Source: Marinobacter halodurans (GTDB lineage Bacteria; Pseudomonadota; Gammaproteobacteria; Pseudomonadales; Oleiphilaceae). Taken from it: a DNA stretch of 64,000 nucleotides. A model generated the notes under the pieces. The model was not told the DNA's origin. It was given only the letters and a program-made list of their open reading frames with translations, and did no database searches. The DNA lies in assembly GCF_004327985.1 (NCBI RefSeq), contig NZ_SJDL01000009.1:83994-147993 (forward strand), given 5' to 3'. Position numbers and translations under genes: made by a program. Shown piece after piece: positions 38,189-46,092 of this stretch (position 1 is its first letter; each line of letters begins with the position of its first letter).

Positions 38189-38677
38189 TGCAGATCCTTT
38201 CTCTGATTATTGTTGTGCAGCAGAAGACTTCAGACCTGTCTGGCTCTTGTTACAGACCAAACAAACGTCTCTTACGCCTAAAGGAGCCTATGAACAGGTC
38301 CTGAATCCCTTCTGCCAACCCTGAGGTCAGCAGGTGCAAGGCGGGGCTCGCAGCCAATGGCCGTAGCCCTTGGCAAGAGCCGCAAAGCCGCAGATGCTGA
38401 CCTCAGGCCTGGCCCTACGGGGCATTCAGAGCGATCCGTACTCTGCGTTGCGACTTCTTGAAAGAGCACCACTATTTCTGCGAAGTCGCGCCTTGATTAC
38501 GAACCGCTCTGCAAGCCAGAAGGTATACAGGACCTGTTCATAGGCTCCAGAGAAGGATGCGACGTAAGTCGCATTTAGTGAATGACCGGATTGCCGTCCA
38601 TTTTGGCCGATCAGGCCAATCCAGGAAGCGACACACCCCATCCTCAAGCATGCCAACCCACTGAAAGAAAAACGTTA
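38189..38677. other. Intergenic region with MITE-like element
   Basis: These 489 bases between the TRAP operon start and the end of atuR contain the inverted-repeat element described at 38283 to 38548. The remainder (38189 to 38282) should hold the TRAP operon promoter, but no clear -35/-10 was picked out. Confidence 0.5.
38283..38548. mobile_element. MITE-like element with nested inverted repeats
   Basis: A 266 bp non-coding element. The ends are inverted repeats of about 32 bases (38283 to 38314 and 38516 to 38548): the outer 21 bases match perfectly, beginning GGAGCCTATGAACAGG. A second perfect 13 bp inverted repeat CCTGAGGTCAGCA lies at 38320 to 38332 and 38395 to 38407. A third imperfect pair around CAGAGCG/CGCTCTG with GCGACTTC/GAAGTCGC occupies the right half. 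The layout suggests a non-autonomous element mobilised in trans, or a large cruciform. No target-site duplication was identified with certainty. Confidence 0.7.
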
Positions 38678-39292
38678 TTACTTATCAAGACCGAGCATGG
38701 CCATGACTTCGTCGGTCATGTCATCCAGGTTCCTTGGGCCATCGGGGCGATACCAGGTCACCGTCCAGCTCAGCGCGCCGGTCAGCATCCGGCGGGTCAG
38801 GAAGGGGTCGGCCGTGATTTGTCCGGACGCCTTCAGTTCACCGAGCACCTCCAGCCACATGGCTTCGTAGGCATCCCGCAGTATCAGGATGTCACGCTGG
38901 GAATCCGCGGACAGCGAGCGCCACTCGAACACCAGCACAGCCATGGCTTCGCCCGTCTGCCCATTGATGGACTCCAGCTCGCTGCGGATCAGCGCCCACA
39001 TTCGCCCGACGGCCGTGGTGGCCTGACGCAGCGCGTGGCGCATCAGTTCGGTATTGAGGATGATGGTTTCCTCCATCACCGCCTTGAGGATGTCCTCCTT
39101 GGAACGGAAATGATGGAACAGACTGCCGGACTGGATACCGATGGCAGCGGCAAGGTCACGGACTGTGGTCCGTTCGTAGCCTTTCTCCCGGAACAGTCGC
39201 GCTGCTGCGCGCAACAGACGCCCCCGGGCACCGGTCGGTTCGGAGATACGGTTCTCCGCGACCAGCTCGGCCTGGATGGATTGTGGTGTCAA
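38678..39292 (-). CDS. atuR: TetR-family repressor AtuR
   Basis: Repressor of the acyclic terpene utilisation cluster. The N-terminal helix-turn-helix reads TTVRDLAAAIGIQSGSLFHHFRSKEDIL, a clear TetR DNA-binding domain. The C-terminal ligand domain is variable. The protein is 204 residues. The frame opens with TTG at 39292, and no ATG is available before the HTH. It is divergent from atuA, as in Pseudomonas aeruginosa. A TATACT-like -10 box (39355 to 39360, minus strand) may drive it. The inducer is probably a pathway acyl-CoA, by analogy with related regulators. Confidence 0.85.
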   Translation of the reverse strand: MTPQSIQAELVAENRISEPTGARGRLLRAAARLFREKGYERTTVRDLAAAIGIQSGSLFHHFRSKEDILKAVMEETIILNTELMRHALRQATTAVGRMWALIRSELESINGQTGEAMAVLVFEWRSLSADSQRDILILRDAYEAMWLEVLGELKASGQITADPFLTRRMLTGALSWTVTWYRPDGPRNLDDMTDEVMAMLGLDK

Positions 39293-39392
39293 AGCTTACT
39301 TCCCGTTGTCTTTGAACTGTCGTTGGGCTGCGGCACAGGCCGCCAAAAACACCCAGTATACGCATTAACGCAGTTTACCCTGAAGCGACACA

Positions 39393-39422
39393 TTTACAAA
39401 CCAAGCGCTTGCTTGGTATCGT
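39393..39422 (+). promoter_or_regulatory. atuA promoter with palindromic repressor operator
   Basis: TTTACA and TATCGT are 18 bases apart and fit a sigma-70 promoter for atuA. The spacer is filled by the palindrome ACCAAGC-gctt-GCTTGGT (39400 to 39417), typical in form for a TetR-family operator. A repressor bound here would block RNA polymerase directly. The nearest candidate is AtuR, encoded divergently. Confidence 0.7.
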
Positions 39423-39477
39423 TTTTAAACGCATCATAATAACTGACAGACAACCGCTTCTCCGGCAAGGACACCAC

Positions 39478-41283
39478 ATGACATCGCCATCCCGAACCCT
39501 GCGCATCGGTTGCTCCGCGGCCTTCTGGGGTGACACCGAAACCGCCGCCCGCCAGCTGGTCGAAAAAGGTCGCCTCGACTACCTGGTCTCCGATTACCTG
39601 GCCGAGATCACCATGTCCATCATGGCCGGCCAGCGCATGAAGGATCCGAAAGCCGGCTACGCCCGGGACTTCGTGCAGACGGTGATGGGCCCGCTATTGA
39701 AAGATATCCAAGCCCAGGGCATCCGGATCATCAGCAACGCCGGCGGGGTGAATCCCGAAGCCTGCCGCGATGCGCTCCAAGCCCTGTGCGACGAACAGGG
39801 CGTCGACCTGACGATCGCGCTGGTACTCGGTGACAACCTGCTTCCCCGGAAGAAACAGCTCGACGAGCGGGGCATCCGCGAAATGACCACCGGCGACCCG
39901 ATGCCGTCGATGACGGTCAGCATGAACGCCTACCTGGGCGCGCCGGGCATTGTCGCCGCCCTGGAAGCGGGGGCGGATATCGTGATCACCGGTCGCGTGA
40001 CCGACAGCGCGCTGGTGCTGGCGCCGCTCGTGCATGAGTTCGGCTGGGCCTGGGACGACTACGACAAGCTGGCCCAGGGCAGCCTGGCCGGCCATCTGAT
40101 CGAGTGCGGCGCGCAGGCGACGGGTGGCAACTTTACCGACTGGGAGACCGTGGCGGATGGATACGCGGATATGGGCTTCCCCATCGTTGAAGTGGAAGCC
40201 AGCGGCGACTTCGCGATCACCAAGCCGGAAGGGACGGGTGGCCGGGTCAGCGTCGGCACCGTGGCCGAGCAGCTCGTCTACGAAATCGGCGATCCGCGCG
40301 CCTATCTGCTGCCGGATGTCGCCTGCGATTTCACCCGGGTCCATCTCGAGGATCTCGGCCAGGACCGCGTTGCCGTGACCGGCGCCACCGGCCGCGCGCC
40401 CACCGACAGCTACAAGGTCTCCGGCACCTGGCCGGATGGCCACAAGTGCACGGTGACGTTCCTGATCGGCGGCATCGACGCCCCGAAAAAAGCGCAAAGC
40501 GTCGCCGATGCCATTCTCGAAAAGACCGGCCGACTGTTCGAGGAACGCGGCCTGCCGACCTATTCCGAAACCAGCGTCGAGCTGCTGGGCACCGAAGCCA
40601 CCTACGGCCCTCACAGCCGGGCCGGTCAGACCCGCGAAGTGGTGGTCAAGATCAGCGCCGCCCACCCCAAAAAGGAAGCGCTGGTGCTGTTCTCACGGGA
40701 GATCGCCCAGGCGGCGACCGGCATGGCGCCAGGGCTGACCGGCATCGTCGGTGGTCGCCCCACCGTCTGGCCCAAGATCCGGCTGTTCTCCTGCCTGGTG
40801 CCGAAGGATCAGGTCGAGGTGAGTGTGGAAGTCAGCGGCGAGAGAAAGCCCGTGGTGGTCGGGACCGGCGGTGCGTCCAGCATCGGGGACGGCGCAGACA
40901 CAACCGTATTCCCGGACATCGGAGAGACGGACACCAGCGTCCCGCTGATCGAACTGGCCTGGGCCCGCAGCGGCGACAAGGGTGACCACAGCAACATCGG
41001 TGTCATTGCCCGTCACCCGGACTACGTACCCTATCTTGCCGCGGCCTTGACCGAAGACGCCGTTGCCAAGTGGATGGGCCACACGCTGAATCCACAGAGC
41101 GGCCGCGTGACACGCTGGGCCCTGCCCGGCTTCAACGCCTTCAACTTCCTGCTGGAACACAGCCTGGGCGGTGGCGGCGTCGCCAGCCTGCGTATCGATC
41201 CCCAGGGCAAGGCCTTTGCCCAGCAGTTGCTGGACATGCCCATTCCCATCTCCCAAGCCGTGCTGAAAGGAACCCGATCATGA
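39478..41283 (+). CDS. atuA: Acyclic terpene utilisation protein AtuA
   Basis: AtuA (DUF1446 family) is required for growth on citronellol and geraniol; its biochemical step is not settled. The 601-residue protein starts [20 protein letters not shown] after AAGGA. It shows [20 protein letters not shown] and [25 protein letters not shown], and the C-terminal extension with [20 protein letters not shown] that is typical of the full-length AtuA form. The stop overlaps the start of atuB (ATGA). It is the first structural gene after the operator. Confidence 0.93.
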   Translation: MTSPSRTLRIGCSAAFWGDTETAARQLVEKGRLDYLVSDYLAEITMSIMAGQRMKDPKAGYARDFVQTVMGPLLKDIQAQGIRIISNAGGVNPEACRDALQALCDEQGVDLTIALVLGDNLLPRKKQLDERGIREMTTGDPMPSMTVSMNAYLGAPGIVAALEAGADIVITGRVTDSALVLAPLVHEFGWAWDDYDKLAQGSLAGHLIECGAQATGGNFTDWETVADGYADMGFPIVEVEASGDFAITKPEGTGGRVSVGTVAEQLVYEIGDPRAYLLPDVACDFTRVHLEDLGQDRVAVTGATGRAPTDSYKVSGTWPDGHKCTVTFLIGGIDAPKKAQSVADAILEKTGRLFEERGLPTYSETSVELLGTEATYGPHSRAGQTREVVVKISAAHPKKEALVLFSREIAQAATGMAPGLTGIVGGRPTVWPKIRLFSCLVPKDQVEVSVEVSGERKPVVVGTGGASSIGDGADTTVFPDIGETDTSVPLIELAWARSGDKGDHSNIGVIARHPDYVPYLAAALTEDAVAKWMGHTLNPQSGRVTRWALPGFNAFNFLLEHSLGGGGVASLRIDPQGKAFAQQLLDMPIPISQAVLKGTRS

Positions 41284-42147
41284 GCTATCAATCCGTTCTC
41301 CGCCCCGGCCTGTTTGAAGGTCAAAACGTTATCGTGACCGGCGGCGGCTCCGGCATCGGCCGCTGCACGGCCCACGAACTGGCCTCCCTGGGCGCCCACG
41401 TCGCACTGGTCGGGCGCAAGCCGGAAAAACTCGACGCTGTCCGGGCCGAGATTATCGAGGACGGCGGCAGCGCGTCGGCCCATCCCTGCGACATCCGGGA
41501 CGAAGAGATCGTTGCCGCCACCATCAAACAGATCCTGGCCGAGCACGGCCCGGTGAAAGGCCTGGTCAACAACGCCGGCGGGCAGTTTCCCTCGCCCCTG
41601 GCCGGCATCAACCAGAAGGGCTGGGAAACGGTCGTCCGCACCAACCTCACCGGCGGCTTCCTGATGGCCCGGGAGCTCTACAACCAATCCCTGAGCAAGA
41701 CCGGCGGCGCCATCGTTAATATCGTGGCGGACATGTGGGGCGGCATGCCCGGCATGGGACACTCCGGCGCGGCCCGCGCGGGCATGGTCAACTTCACCCA
41801 GACCGCCGCCATCGAATGGGGCGCAACGGGCGTGCGGGTCAACGCCGTGGCCCCGGGGCTGGATTGCCTCCAGCGGCATGGACACCTATCCCGAGCAGAT
41901 GAAAGCCTGGATCCGCGGCCTGGCCGATGCCGTGCCGGGCAAACGTATTGGCACCGAGTCGGAAGTCAGCGCCGCCATCTGCTTCCTGCTGAGCCCGGGC
42001 GCCGCCTTTATCAGTGGCGATACGCTGCGCATCGACGGCGGGGCGTCCCAGGGCAGCCGGGTGTGGCCATTGCCCAAGGCGAAGAACGTGGAGGTCTTCA
42101 ACGGCTTCCATCGCGCCGTCAAACCCAAGATTTTCAGTCAAGACTGA
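41280..42147 (+). pseudogene. atuB: AtuB short-chain dehydrogenase, frameshifted
   Basis: An SDR of the atu pathway, probably oxidising a terpenol or hydroxyacyl intermediate. The first frame has the Rossmann motif TGGGSGIG, NNAGG and VNAVAPG. At the run of four G at 41855 to 41858 the reading frame breaks. Removing one G restores GWIASSGMDTYPEQ and the normal C terminus in the second frame, ending FSQD at 42147. The usual active-site YxxxK is altered: the segment reads GMGHSGAARAG, with His-Ser near the Tyr position and no Lys. Unshifted, the first frame runs on in frame into atuC without a stop. It may be a true mutation or an assembly error in a G run. Confidence 0.8.
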
Positions 42148-42158
42148 GGGAGCCGTTT

Positions 42159-43775
42159 ATGCAGATTCTTGAATCCGCCATCGATCCCCAGTCCGAGGCT
42201 TTCTCCGAGAACGCGGCGGCGATGCAGCAGCACATCGAGACGTTCCGCGATGTGGAAAAACAGGTCCTCGCCCTGGCGGAATCCGCTCGCGAGAAATTCA
42301 CCAAAAGGGACAAGTTGCTGCCCCGCGATCGAATCAACCGTCTGCTGGACCGCGGCACCGCCTTTCTCGAGCTGTGCTCCCTGGCCGGCTACAAGATGTA
42401 CGACGACAAGGATGGCAGCATGGCCGGGGGCGGTATCATCGCCGGAATCGGAACCGTCAGCGGCATCCGTTGCCTGGTGGTTGCCAGCAACTGCGCCATC
42501 AAGGGCGGCACCATCACCCCAGCCGGCCTGGACAAGACCCTGCGCCTGCAGCAGATCGCCATGGAGAACAAACTGCCGGTGGTGTCCCTGTCGGAAAGCG
42601 GCGGCGCCAACCTGAACTACGCCACCGACATCTTCGTGCTGGGCGCCCGGGGCTTTGCCAACCAGGCGCGGATGTCGGCCGCCGGGATTCCCCAGGTCAC
42701 GGTGGTACACGGAAACGCCACCGCAGGCGGCGCCTACCAGCCCGGCCTGTCCGACTACGTGATCGTGGTGCGCAATAAAGCCAAGATGTTCCTCGCCGGA
42801 CCGCCGCTGCTTAAAGCCGCCACCGGCGAAGTCGCCACGGATGAGGAGCTGGGCGGTGCGGAAATGCACGCTGAAATTGCCGGCACTGCCGAATACCTGG
42901 CCGAGAACGACGCCGACGGCATCCGCCACGCCCGAGAGGTGCTGGATGCCCTGGCCTGGAACGAACACCTTCCGCCATCTCAATCGCCGGAATGGGAAGA
43001 GCCGCTTTATTCGCCAGACGAACTCCCTGGCGTCATCCCCGCCGACCCCAAGAAACCCTACGACGTTCGCGAAATCCTGGCGCGCATCGCCGACGGGTCG
43101 CGCTTCCAGGACTTCAAGGCCGGCTACGACGACCAGACCGTCTGCGGCACCATCCGCATCTGCGGGCATCGCGTCGGCATCATCGGCAACAACGGCCCGA
43201 TCACACCAGAAGGTGCGACCAAGGCAGCGCAGTTCATTCAGCTCTGCGACCAGGCCGGTACGCCCATCCTGTTCCTGCACAACACCACCGGCTTCATGGT
43301 GGGCACCCACGCCGAGCAGCACGGCATCATCAAGCACGGCTCGAAGATGATCCAGGCGGTGGCCAACTGCCGGGTGCCGAAACTGGCGGTCGTCGTGGGC
43401 GGTTCCTACGGGGCCGGCAACTACGCCATGTGCGGCCGGGGCTTGGACCCGCGCTTTATCTTCGCCTGGCCCAACAGCCGCACCGCCGTCATGGGCCCGG
43501 CCCAGGCGGGCAAGGTCATGCGGATCGTGGCCGAGGAAAAACAGCGACGCAACGGTCTGGAGCCGGAAGAAAAGACGCTCGATTTCCTGGAGCAAGCCAC
43601 GGCGAAGAAGCTGGAAGACGGCTCCACTGCCCTGTTTGGGACCGCCCGACTCTGGGACGACGGCCTGATCGACCCTCGCGACACCCGCACGGTGTTGGCG
43701 ATGGTGCTGTCCGTCTGTCGCGAGGCGGAACAAAGGGAACTGCGCCCCAACAGCTTCGGCGTGGCGCGGTTGTAA
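42159..43775 (+). CDS. atuC: Geranyl-CoA carboxylase carboxyltransferase subunit AtuC
   Basis: Beta subunit of geranyl-CoA carboxylase; transfers CO2 from biotin on AtuF to the gamma-methyl carbon of cis-geranyl-CoA. The 538 residues match AtuC length. Carboxyltransferase signatures include MAGGGIIAGIGTV, SLSESGGANL, HGNATAGGAYQPG and, in the C half, LHNTTGFMVGTHAEQHGIIKHGSKM and VVGGSYGAGNYAM. It is distinguished from the leucine-pathway LiuB mainly by its context among atu genes. AGGGAG lies upstream of the ATG. A repeat-filled 316-base gap follows before atuD. Confidence 0.92.
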   Translation: MQILESAIDPQSEAFSENAAAMQQHIETFRDVEKQVLALAESAREKFTKRDKLLPRDRINRLLDRGTAFLELCSLAGYKMYDDKDGSMAGGGIIAGIGTVSGIRCLVVASNCAIKGGTITPAGLDKTLRLQQIAMENKLPVVSLSESGGANLNYATDIFVLGARGFANQARMSAAGIPQVTVVHGNATAGGAYQPGLSDYVIVVRNKAKMFLAGPPLLKAATGEVATDEELGGAEMHAEIAGTAEYLAENDADGIRHAREVLDALAWNEHLPPSQSPEWEEPLYSPDELPGVIPADPKKPYDVREILARIADGSRFQDFKAGYDDQTVCGTIRICGHRVGIIGNNGPITPEGATKAAQFIQLCDQAGTPILFLHNTTGFMVGTHAEQHGIIKHGSKMIQAVANCRVPKLAVVVGGSYGAGNYAMCGRGLDPRFIFAWPNSRTAVMGPAQAGKVMRIVAEEKQRRNGLEPEEKTLDFLEQATAKKLEDGSTALFGTARLWDDGLIDPRDTRTVLAMVLSVCREAEQRELRPNSFGVARL

Positions 43776-43792
43776 TAGGACAGCACGAACAA

Positions 43793-44025
43793 TGTAGCCG
43801 ATGCTTTAGCTTCGGAGGGCCCTCCAGGGCCCCGGCGATTTACCGAAAGGTCAGATCGAAACCAATGGGCATCATCGCTATAGAAAAGGACACGGACGTC
43901 CTTGACCGCAATAGCGGGCCAGGGATGGCCCTCTAGGGCGGCGGAAGCGATGATGCCCATTGGTTTCACGCCCCGGGGACAACGCAGGCACCTTCGGCGC
44001 CTCCGAAGCTAAAGCGTCGGCTACA
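43793..44025. mobile_element. Family B inverted-repeat element enclosing a family A repeat
   Basis: A 233 bp element whose ends are a 26 bp inverted repeat with one mismatch (43793 to 43818 and 44000 to 44025), starting TGTAGCCGA. Inside the left end is the palindrome GGGCCCT-cc-AGGGCCC. A complete family A element lies in the centre, so one repeat seems to have been inserted into, or captured by, the other. The same end sequence appears three times at 50811 to 51443. Confidence 0.8.
43858..43967. repeat. Structured dispersed repeat, family A, copy 3
   Basis: A 110 bp copy with perfect 22 bp inverted ends (43858 to 43879 and 43946 to 43967). The interior differs from copy 1 at only a few bases. 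The ends differ from copy 1 at paired positions, so pairing is kept. It is preceded by GATC. It is nested inside the family B element. Confidence 0.88.
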
Positions 44026-44091
44026 CAAGAAACAAAGAAACAGAACTCAAAGAACAACAGCCACCACAGGCACACAAAAAAGGGGATCCAC

Positions 44092-45252
44092 ATGCTATTC
44101 ACCGAAGAACACGACGCCCTGCGCAAGACCGTCCGGGATGTCGTCGAGAAGGAGATCAACCCCCACTGCGACGAATGGGAGGAGGCCGGCAAATTCCCCA
44201 TCCACGACCTGTTCGGCAAGCTGGGCAGGCTCGGACTGCTGGGCATCCACAAGCCGGAAGCCTTCGGCGGCATGGGGCTGGACTACAGCTACAACCTGGT
44301 GGTCGCGGAAGAACTGGGCACCGCGCACTGCGGCGGTGTGCCGCTGGCCGTGGGCGTTCAGACCGACATGTGTACCCCCGCCCTGGCCCGGTTCGGCTCC
44401 GACGAGCTGAAGCGGGAATTCCTCGCCCCGGCGATCGCCGGCGAGATGGTGGGCTGCATCGGCGTCAGCGAAGTGGGCGCCGGGTCCGACGTGGCGGGCA
44501 TGAAAACCACGGCCCGCAAGGACGGCGATGACTACATCATCAACGGCGCCAAGATGTGGATCACCAACTCGCCCAGCGCCGACTTCATCTGCCTGCTGGC
44601 CAACACCTCGGACGACAAGCCCCACAAGAACAAGTCGCTGATCATGGTGCCCATGAACACGCCAGGCATCTCCTTCTCCCCCCACCTGAACAAGCTGGGC
44701 ATGCGCTCTTCCGAAACGGCCCAGGTCTTCTTCGACGACGTGCGCGTGCCCCAGCGCAACCGCATCGGCGCCGAAGGCACCGGCTTCATGATGCAGATGG
44801 TGCAGTTCCAGGAGGAGCGCATGTGGGGCGCAGCCAACGTCATCAAGGCGCTGGAGCACTGCATCAACGCCACCATCGATTACTGCCGCGAGCGCCAGAC
44901 CTTCGGCCAGCCGCTGATCGACAACCAGTCCATCCACTTCCGCCTCGCCGAACTACAAACCGAAGTCGAAGCGCTGCGGGCCCTCACCTACCAGGCGTGC
45001 GAACTGCATATCCAGGGCAAGGATGTGACCCGCCTGGCGTCCATGGCCAAGCTCAAGGCCGGCCGGCTGGGCCGGGAGGTCACCGACAGCTGCCTGCAAT
45101 ACTGGGGCGGCATGGGCTACATGTGGGACAACCCGCTGTCCCGTGCTTTCCGCGATGTGCGGCTGGTATCCATCGGCGGCGGCGCCGACGAGATCATGCT
45201 GGGCATCATCTGTAAGCTGATGGGCATCCTGCCCGGCAAGCGCAAGGACTGA
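44092..45252 (+). CDS. atuD: Citronellyl-CoA dehydrogenase AtuD (acyl-CoA dehydrogenase)
   Basis: FAD-dependent acyl-CoA dehydrogenase of the atu pathway, converting citronellyl-CoA to geranyl-CoA. The 386 residues contain the two family signatures GCIGVSEVGAGSDVAGM and, near the C terminus, DSCLQYWGGMGYMWDNPLSRAFRD with the FAD-contacting segment. The start MLFTEEHDALRKTVR after AGGGGA is preferred over the longer frame, which would begin inside the repeat. It is followed by atuE after 4 bases. Confidence 0.93.
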   Translation: MLFTEEHDALRKTVRDVVEKEINPHCDEWEEAGKFPIHDLFGKLGRLGLLGIHKPEAFGGMGLDYSYNLVVAEELGTAHCGGVPLAVGVQTDMCTPALARFGSDELKREFLAPAIAGEMVGCIGVSEVGAGSDVAGMKTTARKDGDDYIINGAKMWITNSPSADFICLLANTSDDKPHKNKSLIMVPMNTPGISFSPHLNKLGMRSSETAQVFFDDVRVPQRNRIGAEGTGFMMQMVQFQEERMWGAANVIKALEHCINATIDYCRERQTFGQPLIDNQSIHFRLAELQTEVEALRALTYQACELHIQGKDVTRLASMAKLKAGRLGREVTDSCLQYWGGMGYMWDNPLSRAFRDVRLVSIGGGADEIMLGIICKLMGILPGKRKD

Positions 45253-45256
45253 TCCC

Positions 45257-46081
45257 ATGACGTCACTGCCCGACTGCGACACCCTGGCCCTCGATCAACA
45301 GGGGACGGCGCTCCACCTGACGTTGAACCGGCCGGACGCCCGCAATGCCATGAGCCTGGCGATGGTCCGGGAAATGGCGGCGGTGTTCGAGGCCATAGCG
45401 GATGATGCCGCCATTCGCTGCGTGGTCCTGCGCGGCGCCGGCGGCCATTTCTGTGCCGGCGGGGACATTCGCGACATGGCGGCCGCCCGCTCCCAGCAAG
45501 CCTCCGGCGGGGCCGATCCGTTCCGCGACCTGAACCGGGCCTTTGGCCGCCTGATCGAAACCGTCAACACGGCGTCTCAGGTGGTCATTGCCGTCCTCGA
45601 AGGCGCCGTCATGGGCGGTGGCTTCGGACTGGCCTGCGTGAGCGATCTGGCGCTGGCCCGGGATACCGCAAAGTTCGCCATGCCCGAAACCAGCCTCGGC
45701 ATTATTCCGGCCCAGATCGCGCCTTTTGTGGTGGAACGCATCGGTCTGACTCAGGCCCGTCGCCTTGCCTTGCTCGGGTTGAAAGTCAATGGGCACGAGG
45801 CGTGCCGTTTGGGTCTGGTGCACAGCGTTCTAGACAGCGACGACGCCCTGACCAGCGCGCTCGATGACGCCATCGCCAGTTTGATCCGCTGTGCCCCGCA
45901 GGCCACCGCCGCGACCAAGGCCCTGCTGCACCGGGTCGGCCATGAACCCATGCCGTCACTACTGGACGACGCCGCACAGCAATTTGCCGATGCCGTCCGG
46001 GGCGAAGAAGGCGCCGAAGGCACGATGGCCTTCATGCAGAAACGGCCGCCCGCCTGGGCGAAAACCGACGACACGCCATGA
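45257..46081 (+). CDS. atuE: Isohexenylglutaconyl-CoA hydratase AtuE
   Basis: Crotonase-fold hydratase acting on the product of geranyl-CoA carboxylase. The crotonase oxyanion-hole segments are seen in GHFCAGGDIRDMAAA and GAVMGGGFGLACVSDLALA. At 274 residues it is normal for the family. It starts 4 bases after atuD and overlaps the first possible start of atuF (ATGA). Position and subfamily pattern support AtuE over a general enoyl-CoA hydratase. Confidence 0.9.
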   Translation: MTSLPDCDTLALDQQGTALHLTLNRPDARNAMSLAMVREMAAVFEAIADDAAIRCVVLRGAGGHFCAGGDIRDMAAARSQQASGGADPFRDLNRAFGRLIETVNTASQVVIAVLEGAVMGGGFGLACVSDLALARDTAKFAMPETSLGIIPAQIAPFVVERIGLTQARRLALLGLKVNGHEACRLGLVHSVLDSDDALTSALDDAIASLIRCAPQATAATKALLHRVGHEPMPSLLDDAAQQFADAVRGEEGAEGTMAFMQKRPPAWAKTDDTP

Positions 46082-46092
46082 GGAATCCGGCC

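Larger units (their letters stand above)
43776..44091. other. Repeat-filled gap inside the atu cluster
   Basis: Almost the whole interval between atuC and atuD is the composite repeat 43793 to 44025. The rest, 44026 to 44091, is A-rich and carries the atuD ribosome binding site (AGGGGA). The hairpins could reduce readthrough and change the ratio of upstream to downstream atu proteins. Confidence 0.5.

Noticed and set aside
42138..43733. A 531-codon minus-strand frame opposite atuC
   Set aside because: It lies antisense to a gene with clear carboxyltransferase motifs and shows no homology by eye.
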